From Turritopsis dohrnii (taxonomy: Eukaryota > Cnidaria > Hydrozoa > Anthoathecata > Oceaniidae), in contig BQMF02000057.1 in NCBI GenBank assembly GCA_027922465.2, positions 868,001-932,000 of the forward strand: a DNA stretch of 64,000 bases, given 5' to 3'. Below the pieces are notes generated by a model. That model worked only from the letters and a program-made list of their open reading frames with translations. It was not told the origin of the DNA and ran no database searches. The translations under genes and the position numbers were made by a program. Of the stretch, positions 35,210 to 45,255 are shown in pieces. Within the stretch, counting starts at the first letter, position 1. Each line of letters opens with the position of its first letter.

Positions 35210-36011
35210 TCTATTAGAAAAATTATGTGTGGAGATTGTTCCGCGACCAGCGACCAGCGACCATCTGGTCGCTCGGCGCTCGGACGCTTGAAAATTGCTC
35301 TGTGGAGATTCGCCTTTAAAAACTTCACTGCACTTCCTCTGTATTCTCACCATACATTGTAAACAAACAACTAATCACTTACGCATGCAATTCCTGTTCT
35401 TTTAATAATCTAAAATACAATAAAAGTTCAACAATAAACAGTTTAATAATCAGCATGTATACAAACCTGTGTTTCTTCGTCAAGCTCACAACAGAAGTTT
35501 CTTGCTCACGAAATGATCGTTGACAAATTTCGAACGAAGAAGATTGCATTGCTCGCACTCCTCCATAGACGTTTTTCGGCTGATTTCCACTGCGCAAACC
35601 AAAAATAACAAAACGGAGGAGCATATACTAATCGCGGAAAATCAAAAAAAGTGTTCTCGTCTCTACGTGGTTTTACGACAAAAAGGGAAAAAATAAGAAG
35701 GATTTGACCGTGAAAAAAAAACAAATATGTCACTCTCTAAAATAAAAGTGGTATGCACAAATGCGAATTAGTATAATAAGATAAATTGACTTATATTACT
35801 CATGTACATATATTTCAGTTAAAAATATTACAATTTCATGCAATTATCGCTATTTTTTAGAAGCCATTTGTTTCTGTTTATACCACCTAATTTTCTTCAG
35901 ATCTCCGCTATCTCTCCGTTGCAGATCCCCGATTTCTTTCGAAGCGAAATCTACCATTTTGCGTGACTTGCAAACAAACAAACAGACAGACAGACAGAGA
36001 ATCGGCTATTA

Positions 36012-36290
36012 ATATATAGATGTTAAAGAAACTTTACATTCTTAAGAAAATTTTCTTTCACATTCAAACAAAAGATTCATTCATATTCAACGGTGTTTTT
36101 TTATGCAAGACAAAATTATATTCAAGGATATTCCGTAACATAAATCTGGTCTGCAAAATTAGCAGAAAAACTGAGATAAGCGCATGGTGTATGAAAATGG
36201 CAGGAATAACATGTGGAAAATATCTTTGCCCTCATGTCATGGAGTGTAAATATTTAGGTGGAGAGTTGGTGTGATAATTCTGGATGTATA
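36012..36290 (+). repeat. Dispersed repeat arm, inverted copy near 58.2-58.5 kb
   Basis: ACTTTACATTCTTAAGAAAA and following sequence to about 36290 matches the reverse complement of 58222-58515 closely, including GGAATAACATGTGGAAAATA. Further homology continues at 36525-36590 versus 58150-58210. The two arms are 22 kb apart in opposite orientation and flank the recombinase array, but this is probably chance placement of a dispersed family. Confidence 0.6.
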
Positions 36291-36519
36291 ACATTTACCC
36301 TCCTTTATTTTGTTTTTGTTAAAATCGAAATAAAAAAGATGGTTAACATATCCCAAACATTGTTCAAGAAGAGATAAATAAACTCATCAAACACAATCCA
36401 TTCCAGTTGCCACAGCAAACTTTCATGTTTAGAAGAGCACAAGGCTGCTGCATCTATTCCAAATTCTGCTATTGTAACAAGCAGTCCTATCACAACAGCT
36501 GGACGAGGAGAAGACCAAG

Positions 36520-36820
36520 GATGTCAGGAATAGAGAAAGCACCAACTGGAAAAGCATTAAATGTTTGGCTGCTCCATCCATGTCTGGATGATGAATTGGA
36601 AGAATATCAATTCGAAGAGGATATGGTCATCATCAAAGGGATTGTAAATTTAGACTCTTCGATGAATGAAGATGCTATCAGAGAAGCACTGGTTCAGTTA
36701 TTTCAAAGTAAACTTTCCTTGATACTTAGAAATGACTTCGAATTCGTTAAACGTGAGAGGAACAAAATAGTTAAATTATCCACAGCTATTTGGTGGATAA
36801 TTGGTCCTAAGAGATTTTGA
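36520..36820 (+). pseudogene. Fragment of a G2E3-like repeated protein family
   Basis: The + frame reads KALNVWLLHPCLDD, then MVIIKGIVNLDSSMNEDAIR, EALVQLFQSKLSLI and NDFEFVKRERNKIVKLS. I recall this pattern (I-I-K-G-x-V-D/N-L...I-R...F...F-x-F-V-K-R-x-x-N-K) from multicopy cnidarian and fish proteins annotated as G2/M-phase-specific E3 ligase-like. The usual following segment (W-D-F-K-H-V-K-x-L-x-G-Q-G) is absent; after KLSTA the frame runs into unrelated residues and stops at 36820. It may be one exon of a captured gene or an element-borne fragment. No HECT catalytic domain is present. Confidence 0.35.
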
Positions 36821-37435
36821 ATTCTTATTGCTAGTTGGAAATGTAGCGTATTAGCCTTTATTTACCCTCTGTAGAAAAAAATTGACCTTTATTATTTCTA
36901 ATGTATATATATAATCCACTCACAAATTGAACTGTCTTACAACAAAAACTGTAAACAACAATTACCTACCTGTAATGGGGGAAAATTATTGTCTGATTTG
37001 CTATTCAATATATATACGGGGAGAGTGGGGCTATTTATCTGTAATAACCCTGATTTTTGTACACCCTGATGTAAACAAAGATTTCTATTGGTTAAAAAAG
37101 TCGTACGATATTTGTGAAACAATCGATTTCACTATCAAAACATTCGAAAAGTCCATTCGAATTATTTGATTGGCTAAAAAATATCGCACAATTTTTGTAA
37201 ACCAACCAAATATATAATTCGAATGGACTTTTCGACTGTTTTAATAAATTTATTTTCAATTTGTTTAATATTTCTTGAGTTGTTGATTTCAATATTTGAA
37301 TGTCTATTTCTTTGAATTCCTGCTTTCAATCATCAACCTTTTTACCATATAATTAACTACGTTCGGGCAATTTTGAAATTTTTTCAATGAACCTCGGGGC
37401 TATTAATCCCAAATCACCCTCGAAACCATGTTATT
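36821..37435. other. Non-coding spacer with an inverted repeat
   Basis: No gene seen. The sequence ATTCGAAAAGTCCATTCGAATT near 37140 has an inverted partner near 37216 (AATTCGAATGGACTTTTCGA), giving a stem of about 20 bp with a 55-bp loop. Its ends do not show a target duplication that I can define. Confidence 0.4.
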
Positions 37436-37815
37436 ACTAGTACTAATAATTTGTCTGTTGGTTTTACTATTTCAGATGTATCAGGCATTATCAAGAGTAA
37501 TTGATATCAATTTATGAATTGAGACGAATCACTAGTCGTGGAATATCTGGTACACTTGAAACAATGGAACTGCTGTACCAAGACAGGAGTAACAAATGTG
37601 ACATGTTGGAAATTTCCAGCATATGTTGTCAGGAAACATTGATTCAAATCGGTTACCGTTCATTTGAAAGGAACATGTGACCAATTCAAGAATGTTTTAT
37701 GTACACATATATTGGGTTTTGTTGATTGACATTTAAATTTGCAACATAAAACTGAATGTTGTTCATTATATCTGTGTTAAGTTACCTGAACATTTTGGCA
37801 AAGTTTAAAAGATGT
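37436..37815 (-). repeat. Dispersed repeat, inverted copy of 19.5-19.9 kb
   Basis: AATAATTTGTCTGTTGGTTT at 37445 and the following ~350 bp match the reverse complement of about 19560-19875, including TCCAGCATATGTTGTCAGGA. It belongs to the family that makes up the left half of the 18635-21263 insertion. No coding potential is supported. Confidence 0.6.
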
Positions 37816-40575
37816 CTGTTATTGGTCAGCGCCGCAAGGTAGCTGATCTTTCATTTCCCCGTGTCTGTCAGTCCGTCCGTCCGTGTGTGTGTAAGATCGC
37901 AGTTGTTCACGCCCCAGTTATACGCCCGTTCTTGCTAATCTTAAATTTTTCAGTTCAAAATCAGAAAGTTTCAACATAGAAATACGAAAAGAGATAGAAT
38001 AACATCGATGAAATTTCCTTTGTACCATCCGTGTTGTAATTACTGGTGGCCGTATACAAAGTTGAATTTTAAAAATTTAAAATTTCGCGCTATATATGGA
38101 AGTCTATTGTTCCCCGTAATAAAAGTCGTATTTCAGATCTCGAGATCTATTGTTAATTTTTCAAAATGTGGGACTTCAGGTAATGTCTTTTTATCAATTC
38201 TGCATAATTATCAAAATTATTAGAATTATTCAGATGATAGCAAAACGAAAAATAAGTTTGCGTTTTATGATTTGACGAGAATAATATTCGTATTCATTGC
38301 TTTCTCGTGATCAGCTAATCAAATATGCAAAATCAGAAATTTTTACCTATCTCTGGTAAAATCATATTAAAGATTTTGAGATTGATGTTGATACAAATGA
38401 AGACAAAATAACTTTGACGAAAGTACACTTGATTCTCGTAATGAACATGTATGTTTTGAAGTGGAAATTCCTTATGATATTTCTGTTTGAACGAACATGA
38501 ACAATTTTGTTATAAGTTGTTATAAATTGTTTTTACTATAAACAATGTTCTCCGGACAAGCTGACAGCTTTCTGATGAAACAGAGATCATCACTGCATTG
38601 AATAATATCAGCACTTCACTGCTTTGTCGTAAATATCAAAAGATTCTTTAAAGAGTTGCCTTGACATATATAAATGGCATTAAAAATATATTTATGTATA
38701 AAATGTATATTCTGACTGCCTAAAATTGGAGAAAATACTTCAACTTTTTTTTCTGGAAGGTTTCTGTAAAAGTATGAATGATCAAAAAAACATAACTTTC
38801 TTCTCACTCAACCTTTGCACAATAGGAGATTGTTTTTACAAACTTAAAATAATACAGCTGTGCACGTGCGCTATTGTTCAATACCAGAGATTTTGATTGG
38901 TAGATTTATTTTTTCGGCGTGATAATTATTCGCCGACAATTAAGAAAGTTTAAACAATGTTTATGACCATAATTAAGAGGACGCCAATTAGTTTCGGTCC
39001 CGATACTTACACCACAACATTCTATATTCCTTAGGAGGTCGTAATAGTGAAAACAACTTGAAAACGCTTTTAGTTCGTAAAATAATGAAACAAACGTCCG
39101 AGTATGTGAAATGAAAACCCGAAAATATGTTTTTCATTGTAACATAAAAACGAAAAAAACGAATTCAGTTCCGATTTTCCGAAAAAAGTAGCTTTTAAAA
39201 GCCCTAATAAGGATAGCATGTTTGTTTTTACGAATGAACTTGTTAAGTATACTCGTTTTTGATTTAAAATTTTCGGTTTTTACTTCAAATTTTACCGAGT
39301 AGTTAAAAAATAATAAACATTGCATAAAAGAGAATGAGGCGAGGCAACACGCATGGATTCTCATTGTTTGAAAATTGAATAGAAATTTGAATAGAGCTAA
39401 GGTGAGCTAAAGTTTGATGTTATTCTATCTCTTTTCGTATTTCTATGGTTTCAAGCACGATGTTGATTTTTCAGAAAATATGTAACTTTTGTGTGACGAA
39501 GTAAATATATTACAATACAAAAAGAGTTCTCTTCATTCGAATGAATGAATAAATTATTTGTTTTAATGCGCCATCTCTCCACCCTTTTTTTAACGTAGTG
39601 CATTCTGGGAGCGAAACGCTGCTAACACTTATGAACAAGAACCAAGAATTACATTATGGTTCCTCTAACAGTCGAATTAGATTTAACAGATGCAAATAAC
39701 ATATAACAACAGTGTTAACCTATATTGAAGTGTATTGAATCAAGACATTAACAACCATGTATCCTAATTGGATGAGATAAAAGTTATGGATGAAAAAGTC
39801 AGGCAAGTTGCATAGAGTATTTATCTAAATGCCACTCAAATTATGTTTTCTTTTTCGCCTCCAAAACATATTATATATATTTAAAGATAAGATGTTAGCT
39901 AACATATACCTTGAGGGAAAACTAGGTGATTCTTACTGAATTATTCTATTTCATAGTGTTCTTAGCCATTTTAAGGTCATTTAGTATATATATATAACTT
40001 TTTGTTCATTTAAAATTTCATGCTACAAAATTGAAGTGTTTAACAGTATATATATACAGTATACAACAGTTTAGTAATTATTTTTACGAACAATACAACC
40101 TCTTTTTTAAAACAGGTTTCGACATTTCTGTTTGTTGTCATCATTATAGTAATAAAATTAAATATCTTGTGAATCGTATTATAAACAAGATGTTAATTTT
40201 GTAATAGCCTTAATTTCAGTTTGAGGTTATTATACTAGAAATTAAACATAAAAACACAAACAAAAACAATTATACAATATACTACGTTATTCGTACTTGG
40301 ATAATTTCTTGGAAGCACCTGTTAATTATATACAGGATATTTTTGCAATTCTGCAATGAAATCGCAAGCCCCACTTATAAGCTTTTTCTCATCGTTAAAG
40401 CAAATGTTTTCCAAATTATACACATAAAGGGGAAGTGGATTGTACTGCAGGCCACAGAATGATGAAATATATGGAAATAATGGACCCCGAAACAAGAAGA
40501 CAATATTTTACTTTCCAATCTATCTACATCATTATTACATCGCTATGAATTCAAAACTTTTTTCTTTCTTGTACA

Positions 40576-40577
<2 letters not shown>
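37816..40577. other. Intergenic DNA, nothing recognised
   Basis: About 2.8 kb of AT-rich sequence. It begins with GTCCGTCC/GTGTGTGT simple sequence near 37870 and contains TATATA runs near 39990-40060. The phrase TATTCTATCTCTTTTCGTATTTCTATG at 39420 has an inverse near 37980. I see no coding frame or RNA gene. Confidence 0.45.

Positions 40578-40638
<61 letters not shown>
40578..40638. repeat. (TAA)n microsatellite, tail of the split LINE
   Basis: About 60 bp of uninterrupted TAA repeats. The first recombinase unit starts directly after it. On the far side of the triple array, at 54297, the sequence resumes with AATAATAATAAACATTTATT and the 3' end of a LINE in minus orientation. The microsatellite is therefore best read as the LINE's 3' tail, cut by the array. 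Confidence 0.7.
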
Positions 40639-40639
<1 letters not shown>

Positions 40640-40645
40640 TATAAT
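40639..40645. other. Left junction core ATATAAT (candidate attachment site)
   Basis: The heptamer ATATAAT stands between the (TAA)n tract and CGTAGAAG of unit 1. The same heptamer lies at both internal junctions (45216-45222, 49697-49703) and at the right junction (54293-54299). A short identical core at every joint is what strand exchange by a tyrosine recombinase would leave. The low complexity of the sequence lowers certainty. Confidence 0.55.
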
Positions 40646-40678
40646 CGTAGAAGAGAAAAAGTGTTCCGTATTACTTGA

Positions 40679-41290
40679 TTGAATCTGGTAAAAGACAGAA
40701 TTTTTTACGAAGAGAAGTTTATAAAGATAACCTATTCAAAAAATGTTGAAGAGATTATATTACGTCAACAATTGTTGGAAAGTATCATGTGTGCGTTTTT
40801 CGGCTTTTGTAACTTGAAAAACAATCAAGAGAAGAATGTGGTCGACTTTATATCCAGCTATTCATCGAAAATCCACAACTAAGAGGCACCTTATCGGAAG
40901 ATGCTATGAAAAGTAACAATGACGAGTTGTTGGCTGGATTCACACAAAACGATAACATTGATGATGACAACGACGACAGTGCTTGTAATATCGAAGTGGA
41001 GCACTTTTAAGTATCGCTTCCAAAATTGGAGAACGAAAATACAAACAATGAAAATAGTGTGCAAGCTGAATTGCGAACTGAGCGGGAAGATTTTTCGTTC
41101 CGATAACGATGTTGATTTGTTTGCACCTATTGACAATCCTGACGATTTCGTGCTTGAATGAAAACCTTTTGCCACAAGAGTAATTCCAACGTACGCCATA
41201 GAAATCAGCAGCGACGAAGATGAAGACCGAAAACCATTCGTAGCCACACATGTATCAAAAGAAGTGGTAGTTATAAGTGACGACGAATAA
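40679..41290 (+). pseudogene. Plus-strand acidic protein relic of unit 1
   Basis: Coding-like sequence runs through changing frames. First is a 67-codon frame without ATG (EEIILRQQLLESIMCAFFGF). Then come MKSNNDELLAGFTQNDNIDD with an acidic run, LPKLENENTNNENSVQAEL, and NDVDLFAPIDNPDDFVLE, which is followed by an in-frame TGA (41159-41161). The end is YAIEISSDEDEDRK and EVVVISDDE, stopping at 41290. The two last motifs look like SUMO-interacting motifs (hydrophobic core plus acidic tail). The same breaks are present in all three units, so either the frame decayed before amplification or several small introns are involved. Its function is unknown; it reads opposite to the recombinase. Confidence 0.4.
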
Positions 41291-41366
41291 ATAATGTAGC
41301 ACTTACATTGAGTATTTCATATCTAAGCCACACAAAAATAAATAAACAAAGCAATAAATACTTTAA

Positions 41367-42388
41367 GGTCATCTAACTACTTCGTTTCCAGACTCTCCAA
41401 TAGGCAAGTTGCCTTGCGGCACCTTATCACCCCTTGTTCCGTCTTGTTCCTCCTTCTTTCCCCTTATTCCCCGTTATTCCCTATGTCAAGAGGATAAGTT
41501 ATGGACTTGTTCCTCTAGAGGGCGTTACCTATGGGCGGTTGTTATAGGCGTTAACCTTATTTCCCCTTCTTTCTTATTGTTCCTGCTTATTCCCCTTATG
41601 AAAGAGAAAAGTTTATGAACTTAAAAGAGGCTCGAAGGCACCTGTTCTGAGCAAAGAGTGACGTCATAGCGTACTTGACTTAAGTTTGACTTAAGTCCAT
41701 AACTTATCTTCTTGACATGGGGAATAACGGGGAATAAGGAGGAATAAGGGGAAATAAGGGGAAACAACGGGTAACAAACAGGCAACACCCTCTAGAGGAC
41801 AAAGTCCATAACTGTGCTGCAAGGCAACTCACTAATCAGAGGGTCTGGAAACTAAGTAGTAAGATGACCTTCCTCTTATCGGTAGTAGGCAACGCCCACC
41901 CCATCCGCAGAGGAGCAGCAGCGCTATCTTGCCACCGCTTCTTCCCCCTTACCGCCCCTTGTTCCTCCTTATTCCCCCTTGTTCCTCCTTATTCCCCCTT
42001 GTTCCCCGTTATTCCCCTTGTCACAGAGAAAAGATTATAGACTTAACGGAGCAAAGTGTGACGTCATAGCGTACTTGACTTAAGTTTGAATTAAGTCCAT
42101 AACTTATCTTCTTGACATGGGGAATAACGGGGAATAAGGAGGAATAAGGGGAAATAAGGGGAAACAACGAGCAACAAACAGGCAACGCCATAACTAACCT
42201 CCTGTTCCCACCTCCCCTCGCCCTCTAGGTACCCCGTCTGGTAGAGCATGTCCATAATTTATCTTCTTGGCATGGGAAATAACGGGGAATAAGGGGAAAC
42301 TAGGAGGAACAAGAAGGAACAAGGGGTGATAAGTTGCTGCAAGACAACTTGCTTATCGGAGAGTCTGGAAACTAAGTAGTTAGATGAC
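41367..42388 (+). repeat. Internal module with inverted ends, forward orientation (unit 1)
   Basis: Bounded by GTCATCTAACTACTTCGTTT at the left and its inverse at the right (to 42388), with a third inverse-oriented copy in the middle (about 41838-41868). The interior is built of repeated runs such as GGGGAATAACGGGGAATAAG and its complement, plus GTGACGTCATAGCGTACTTG twice. It is much richer in G/C than the surroundings and does not code. A diverged further end copy lies just outside (42452-42480: AAGGCCACTTGCTTATCGAA). Confidence 0.75.
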
Positions 42389-42550
42389 TTATTACTCCTA
42401 TCAAATTGCCTGGTAGTAGGTAACAAATTGTAACCAGATATTACAAGGTGCTGTAAAGGCCACTTGCTTATCGAAGGGTCAAAAGGTAAAATTAAGCGTG
42501 ATAAGGTGATTAAAATGCCGTAGGGGACTAGAGATTGAAGAGGCAGATAT

Positions 42551-42841
42551 TCATTTTAAGTTTTTCTTCACTCTTAAATTTTCTTTACATTTCTTCAAAA
42601 GTACTATATGTTTTAAGTCTTTCAGCAACAGGTTATGTTTTTCCTTCCTCTTTAAGAAGATCAGCTTAGCCATCAGTCCTGTGGAGTCGGTTATATTTGC
42701 GAAATAAAATGGTCTTGGTCCTATTATTTGGCTTGCATCTAACAAACTTTTCAAGCATCGTCGATCTTCTTCACTTAGTTCAAACTTTGTGTGGATCTCC
42801 CCATTATTGGTAAACAGACATTTACGGAACTTGAAGAACAT
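42551..42841 (-). CDS. Small conserved protein of unit 1 (96 aa)
   Basis: Starts MFFKFRKCLFTNNGEIHTKF and ends with a Lys-rich helix (KKCKENLRVKKNLK). The middle, ELSEEDRRCLKSLLDASQII, is likely helical. It lies about 120 bp downstream of the recombinase stop on the same strand. It is open in all three units with a single amino-acid change (R in place of G at one position), so it may be under constraint. It may also be a 3' exon: an AG acceptor-like GTAGATCAG precedes the ATG. I do not recognise the family. Confidence 0.45.
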   Translation of the reverse strand: MFFKFRKCLFTNNGEIHTKFELSEEDRRCLKSLLDASQIIGPRPFYFANITDSTGLMAKLIFLKRKEKHNLLLKDLKHIVLLKKCKENLRVKKNLK

Positions 42842-42963
42842 CCTGATCTACCAACTGTTACTCGTAAAGAAAGCTGTTCCCCTTTAGTTAGTGCTTATGT
42901 AGTCATACAAAGTAACGAACTGTTTACAAATTTAACACAGACATAGTAGATAAATCTCGTATG

Positions 42964-44691
42964 TTAAATTAAGTTTAACTTCTTTGCTCTGATCATTAGA
43001 GTACTCGGTTTTCGTGAAGGATGAAAGCTATATTCCGGATCTCGTAAAATCGCTGTCCATTTTCCCTGACCATATCTTTTGATGCCATAAGAAAGAAACG
43101 AGTCTTCAGTAGCCGAAAATGCAGCCTTGCTTTGTCGTTTGATGCCTTTATTCTGCGGTTCTGCTGCAGCGGATAAGTTCTCGTTTAAAGCAATGTTAAG
43201 ACAGGATTTCGCTCGTTCATTTCTTCGGTCCACTCCATTACTGTCGAGTTCGTTAGAAGTTGATATCGTAAAATGATCGTTAAAATGATGGTTATTCGTA
43301 CGTTCTTTGTCCATGGTTACCAGCTTTTCCATACACTGTTGACCCTGACGAGCTACTTCGGTTGATTGAAGTTTTTGATAATGTATTCTAGCTACGTGTG
43401 ATGTATGCTTTTGATCACGTGATAAAGCCGCTTGCTCACGTTCGTTCAGTTTACCCATGCTTTCCGTTTCGATAATCTGTCTGTATCTTGTCGGGTTTAT
43501 ATACTTTCCAATAGCCTGGTAAACAATTCTTCCGAAAATATCACTTAACTGTTTTAGCTGGGTTCCATTCTTTGTTACCAAAACGTACTCACAGATAGGA
43601 TTTAGTCTAGTCCGAATACAAGCTATATACCCATTCAAAATATCAACAACTCTTTTCGAAATAATGAGAGTATCAAATCCATATTTATAATTTGTTTTGA
43701 ATCGTGTTTGATCGATAACACCGCCTTCACTTCCAACGCCACGTACCATTGCAACAGTCAAATACTGATATGTCATTGGTCGACTTGCTTTCACCATTAG
43801 AAACAGTACAGCTACAACAAACGAAGTGCTGAAAGACAAATCGTGTGCTGGAATAATGGCAGTCGAATCACTAGCGTTAATCAATATCTGTGAAAATTTG
43901 TTGGCATGAAAAGGAATAACATTTTGTAAATCTTCCAGACTAGCCCAACAATTGATAGTTTCAAGGTATTCCTTGCTCAGTACTGTACTCCATTCAATCC
44001 TCATTTGCTTTGCTAAGCACTTTTTTACCCTGTCTAAGTAAATTTCAGCTGCAATGAATACAGGTATATTCTCGCTTTTAATTGCATTACTCCTTCTGAA
44101 GTCAAGCGTGTGAGAAATGGCGTTCATGTAACCAATAATTCCAGAATGACCAAGTTTCCAAGTGTCCTTCAAGTAATCCACAAAGTCAGAAAGCATTGTA
44201 ATCGATCCAACGCAATAGTCTATAACACATCCTGGTACGTCCCAGAGAATAGATACGTCATCGCAACAGAATTTCGCATACTTTAATAGTTTGGCGGTTA
44301 TTTGTTCCGCTTGACACAAACTTTTACCTCCTCCACCTGGACTTTGTAGCCATTTTGAAAACAGTTTTCCAACAGTACATGTTTTAACAAACATCGGCAT
44401 TGAAGAAGTGCAGCCTCGTTTTCGTTTACTTTGATTCGATACTCGTGTTGCAAATTCAGGAAATATAGTGGTAACGTCAGGTTTCTCGTCAAAAAAGTAA
44501 AACCAACCGTGCTTCATATAAACGTGCTTTCTACAACCCCTTTGCGTTTTAAATCCTTCACTTTCGCATGACTTTACTGGGCATATGTACACTCCGTTGC
44601 TACTGGCTTTTAAACATAGTCTTCTCGGTTTTCGTTCGTTTCCAACAGCTTTTTGCCACACCTTTTTTGATAAGATACGTCTTTTCGACAT
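42964..44691 (-). CDS. Zinc finger - tyrosine recombinase - Myb protein, unit 1
   Basis: 575 residues, start MSKRRILSKKVWQK; a stop lies just upstream in this unit. The N-terminus has a C2H2 finger (C37, C42, H56, H61). The recombinase core shows Arg I R304 (KASRPMTYQY), Lys candidates K332/K336 (FKTNYKYGF), Arg II R404 (NPTRYRQIIE; Thr replaces the usual His of HxxR), His H429 (DQKHTSH) and nucleophile Y438 (ARIHYQK). The spacings R-R 100, R-H 25, H-Y 9 are almost those of XerD (99, 23, 9). The C-terminus (about 521-575) is a Myb/SANT-like domain, FSATEDSFLSYGIKRYGQGK with W and a basic end. The protein should cut and rejoin DNA at short cores. I infer it moves the unit as a circle. A Crypton-like family is most likely; the exact clade is not known to me. 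Confidence 0.8.
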   Translation of the reverse strand: MSKRRILSKKVWQKAVGNERKPRRLCLKASSNGVYICPVKSCESEGFKTQRGCRKHVYMKHGWFYFFDEKPDVTTIFPEFATRVSNQSKRKRGCTSSMPMFVKTCTVGKLFSKWLQSPGGGGKSLCQAEQITAKLLKYAKFCCDDVSILWDVPGCVIDYCVGSITMLSDFVDYLKDTWKLGHSGIIGYMNAISHTLDFRRSNAIKSENIPVFIAAEIYLDRVKKCLAKQMRIEWSTVLSKEYLETINCWASLEDLQNVIPFHANKFSQILINASDSTAIIPAHDLSFSTSFVVAVLFLMVKASRPMTYQYLTVAMVRGVGSEGGVIDQTRFKTNYKYGFDTLIISKRVVDILNGYIACIRTRLNPICEYVLVTKNGTQLKQLSDIFGRIVYQAIGKYINPTRYRQIIETESMGKLNEREQAALSRDQKHTSHVARIHYQKLQSTEVARQGQQCMEKLVTMDKERTNNHHFNDHFTISTSNELDSNGVDRRNERAKSCLNIALNENLSAAAEPQNKGIKRQSKAAFSATEDSFLSYGIKRYGQGKWTAILRDPEYSFHPSRKPSTLMIRAKKLNLI

Positions 44692-45255
44692 CTTTGTCGA
44701 TTAGTGAATCAGAAGATCAACGCGATCCGTTTTATGCAAGTTTCTTAATTACGCATCATGTGACTTTCAACCAATCAAAATGTTGGATTTTAATTGCTAA
44801 GTTGCGGAACCTGACAGACCGAATTAAACTGGTCAGCAGAAATTCTTGAGGGTTTTCCACTCGTGTTCCGTATTATACGCGACTGCATGATTTTTATAAT
44901 TATTACACCAATAGGAACATTCTGTCTCACACATAACGGAACAAAGCCTTCCTTACAAACGTATTGCAAGTTAGCACAATACAGAACAGCATAGACCGTT
45001 TAGGACATTAAATATCGGTCTTGCAAGGTCTTTGTTATTCCATAAAACATCGTGCATGTGATAAAAACTTTAAAGGTCCCAAGAGTGCCTCAGAAATTGT
45101 TCCTTTTATAACAAAAGGAACTTACGAAATAGGAACACGTGCAAATAATAAAAAACTTATGCTCCATTGCTTTGCAAATTTACTCTCACAAAGGAACATA
45201 AAAAGCTTATACGCTATATAATCGTAGAAGAGAAAAAGTGTTCCGTATTACTTGA

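Larger units (their letters stand above)
32011..35315. mobile_element. Complete PIF/Harbinger transposon
   Basis: 3,305 bp with 25-bp terminal inverted repeats opening AGGCGAATCTCCACAGAGCA and a TTA target duplication on each side, as usual for PIF/Harbinger. The host unit reads CCAATTTTTAAAAACTTCAC uninterrupted at 16599 and nearly so at 21513, which proves the boundaries. The element carries the usual two genes, here convergent: a MADF/Myb-like protein on the plus strand and the DDE transposase on the minus strand. Just inside each end there are several copies of GGTCGCTGG or its complement, which may be transposase-binding repeats. Confidence 0.9.
14446..35783. repeat. Array of short and long related repeat units
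   Basis: The units begin with ACTAGTATCCCGGGTAAAA (14446, 17064, 22110, 22674) and end with AAAATAAAAGTGG-ATGCACAACGCG-ATTA-TATAATAAGA (near 17063, 17240, 22109, 22673, 23234 and 35783). Two short units are 564 bp each (22110-22673, 22674-23234). Long units occupy about 14446-17063, 17280-22109 and 23235-35783. Without their insertions they are about 2-2.6 kb and share a middle part (for example ACCATCAACATCATGATTAA at 15.2, 17.6 and 30.6 kb). The head contains the hairpin GGTAAAAACTTTTTACC. Nothing in the units codes for protein. Arrays with palindromic heads are known for non-autonomous Helentron-type elements, but I cannot prove that class here. Confidence 0.7.
40639..45215 (-). mobile_element. 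Crypton-like tyrosine-recombinase element, unit 1
   Basis: 4,577 bp from one ATATAAT (40639-40645) to the base before the next (45216). In order it contains a plus-strand relic frame, an internal module with inverted ends (41367-42388), a 96-codon frame and the recombinase gene (both minus), and about 500 bp of non-coding end. There are no terminal inverted repeats; that, the tyrosine recombinase and the short shared core fit Cryptons. It is the most diverged of the three units. Confidence 0.75.

Noticed and set aside
40891..41251. Minus frames of 118 and 103 codons in the recombinase units
   Set aside because: They overlap the plus-strand acidic relic and each other; two overlapping shadows cannot both be genes and neither has a recognisable motif.
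41370..42400. CRISPR-like array because of regularly recurring TTATTCCCC blocks
   Set aside because: Blocks vary in spacing, occur on both strands and lack unique spacers; the genome is eukaryotic.
44298..44492. Minus frame FLTRNLTLPLYFLNLQHEY in each recombinase unit
   Set aside because: Alternative frame within the recombinase gene; copies are shorter or longer as the main frame drifts.
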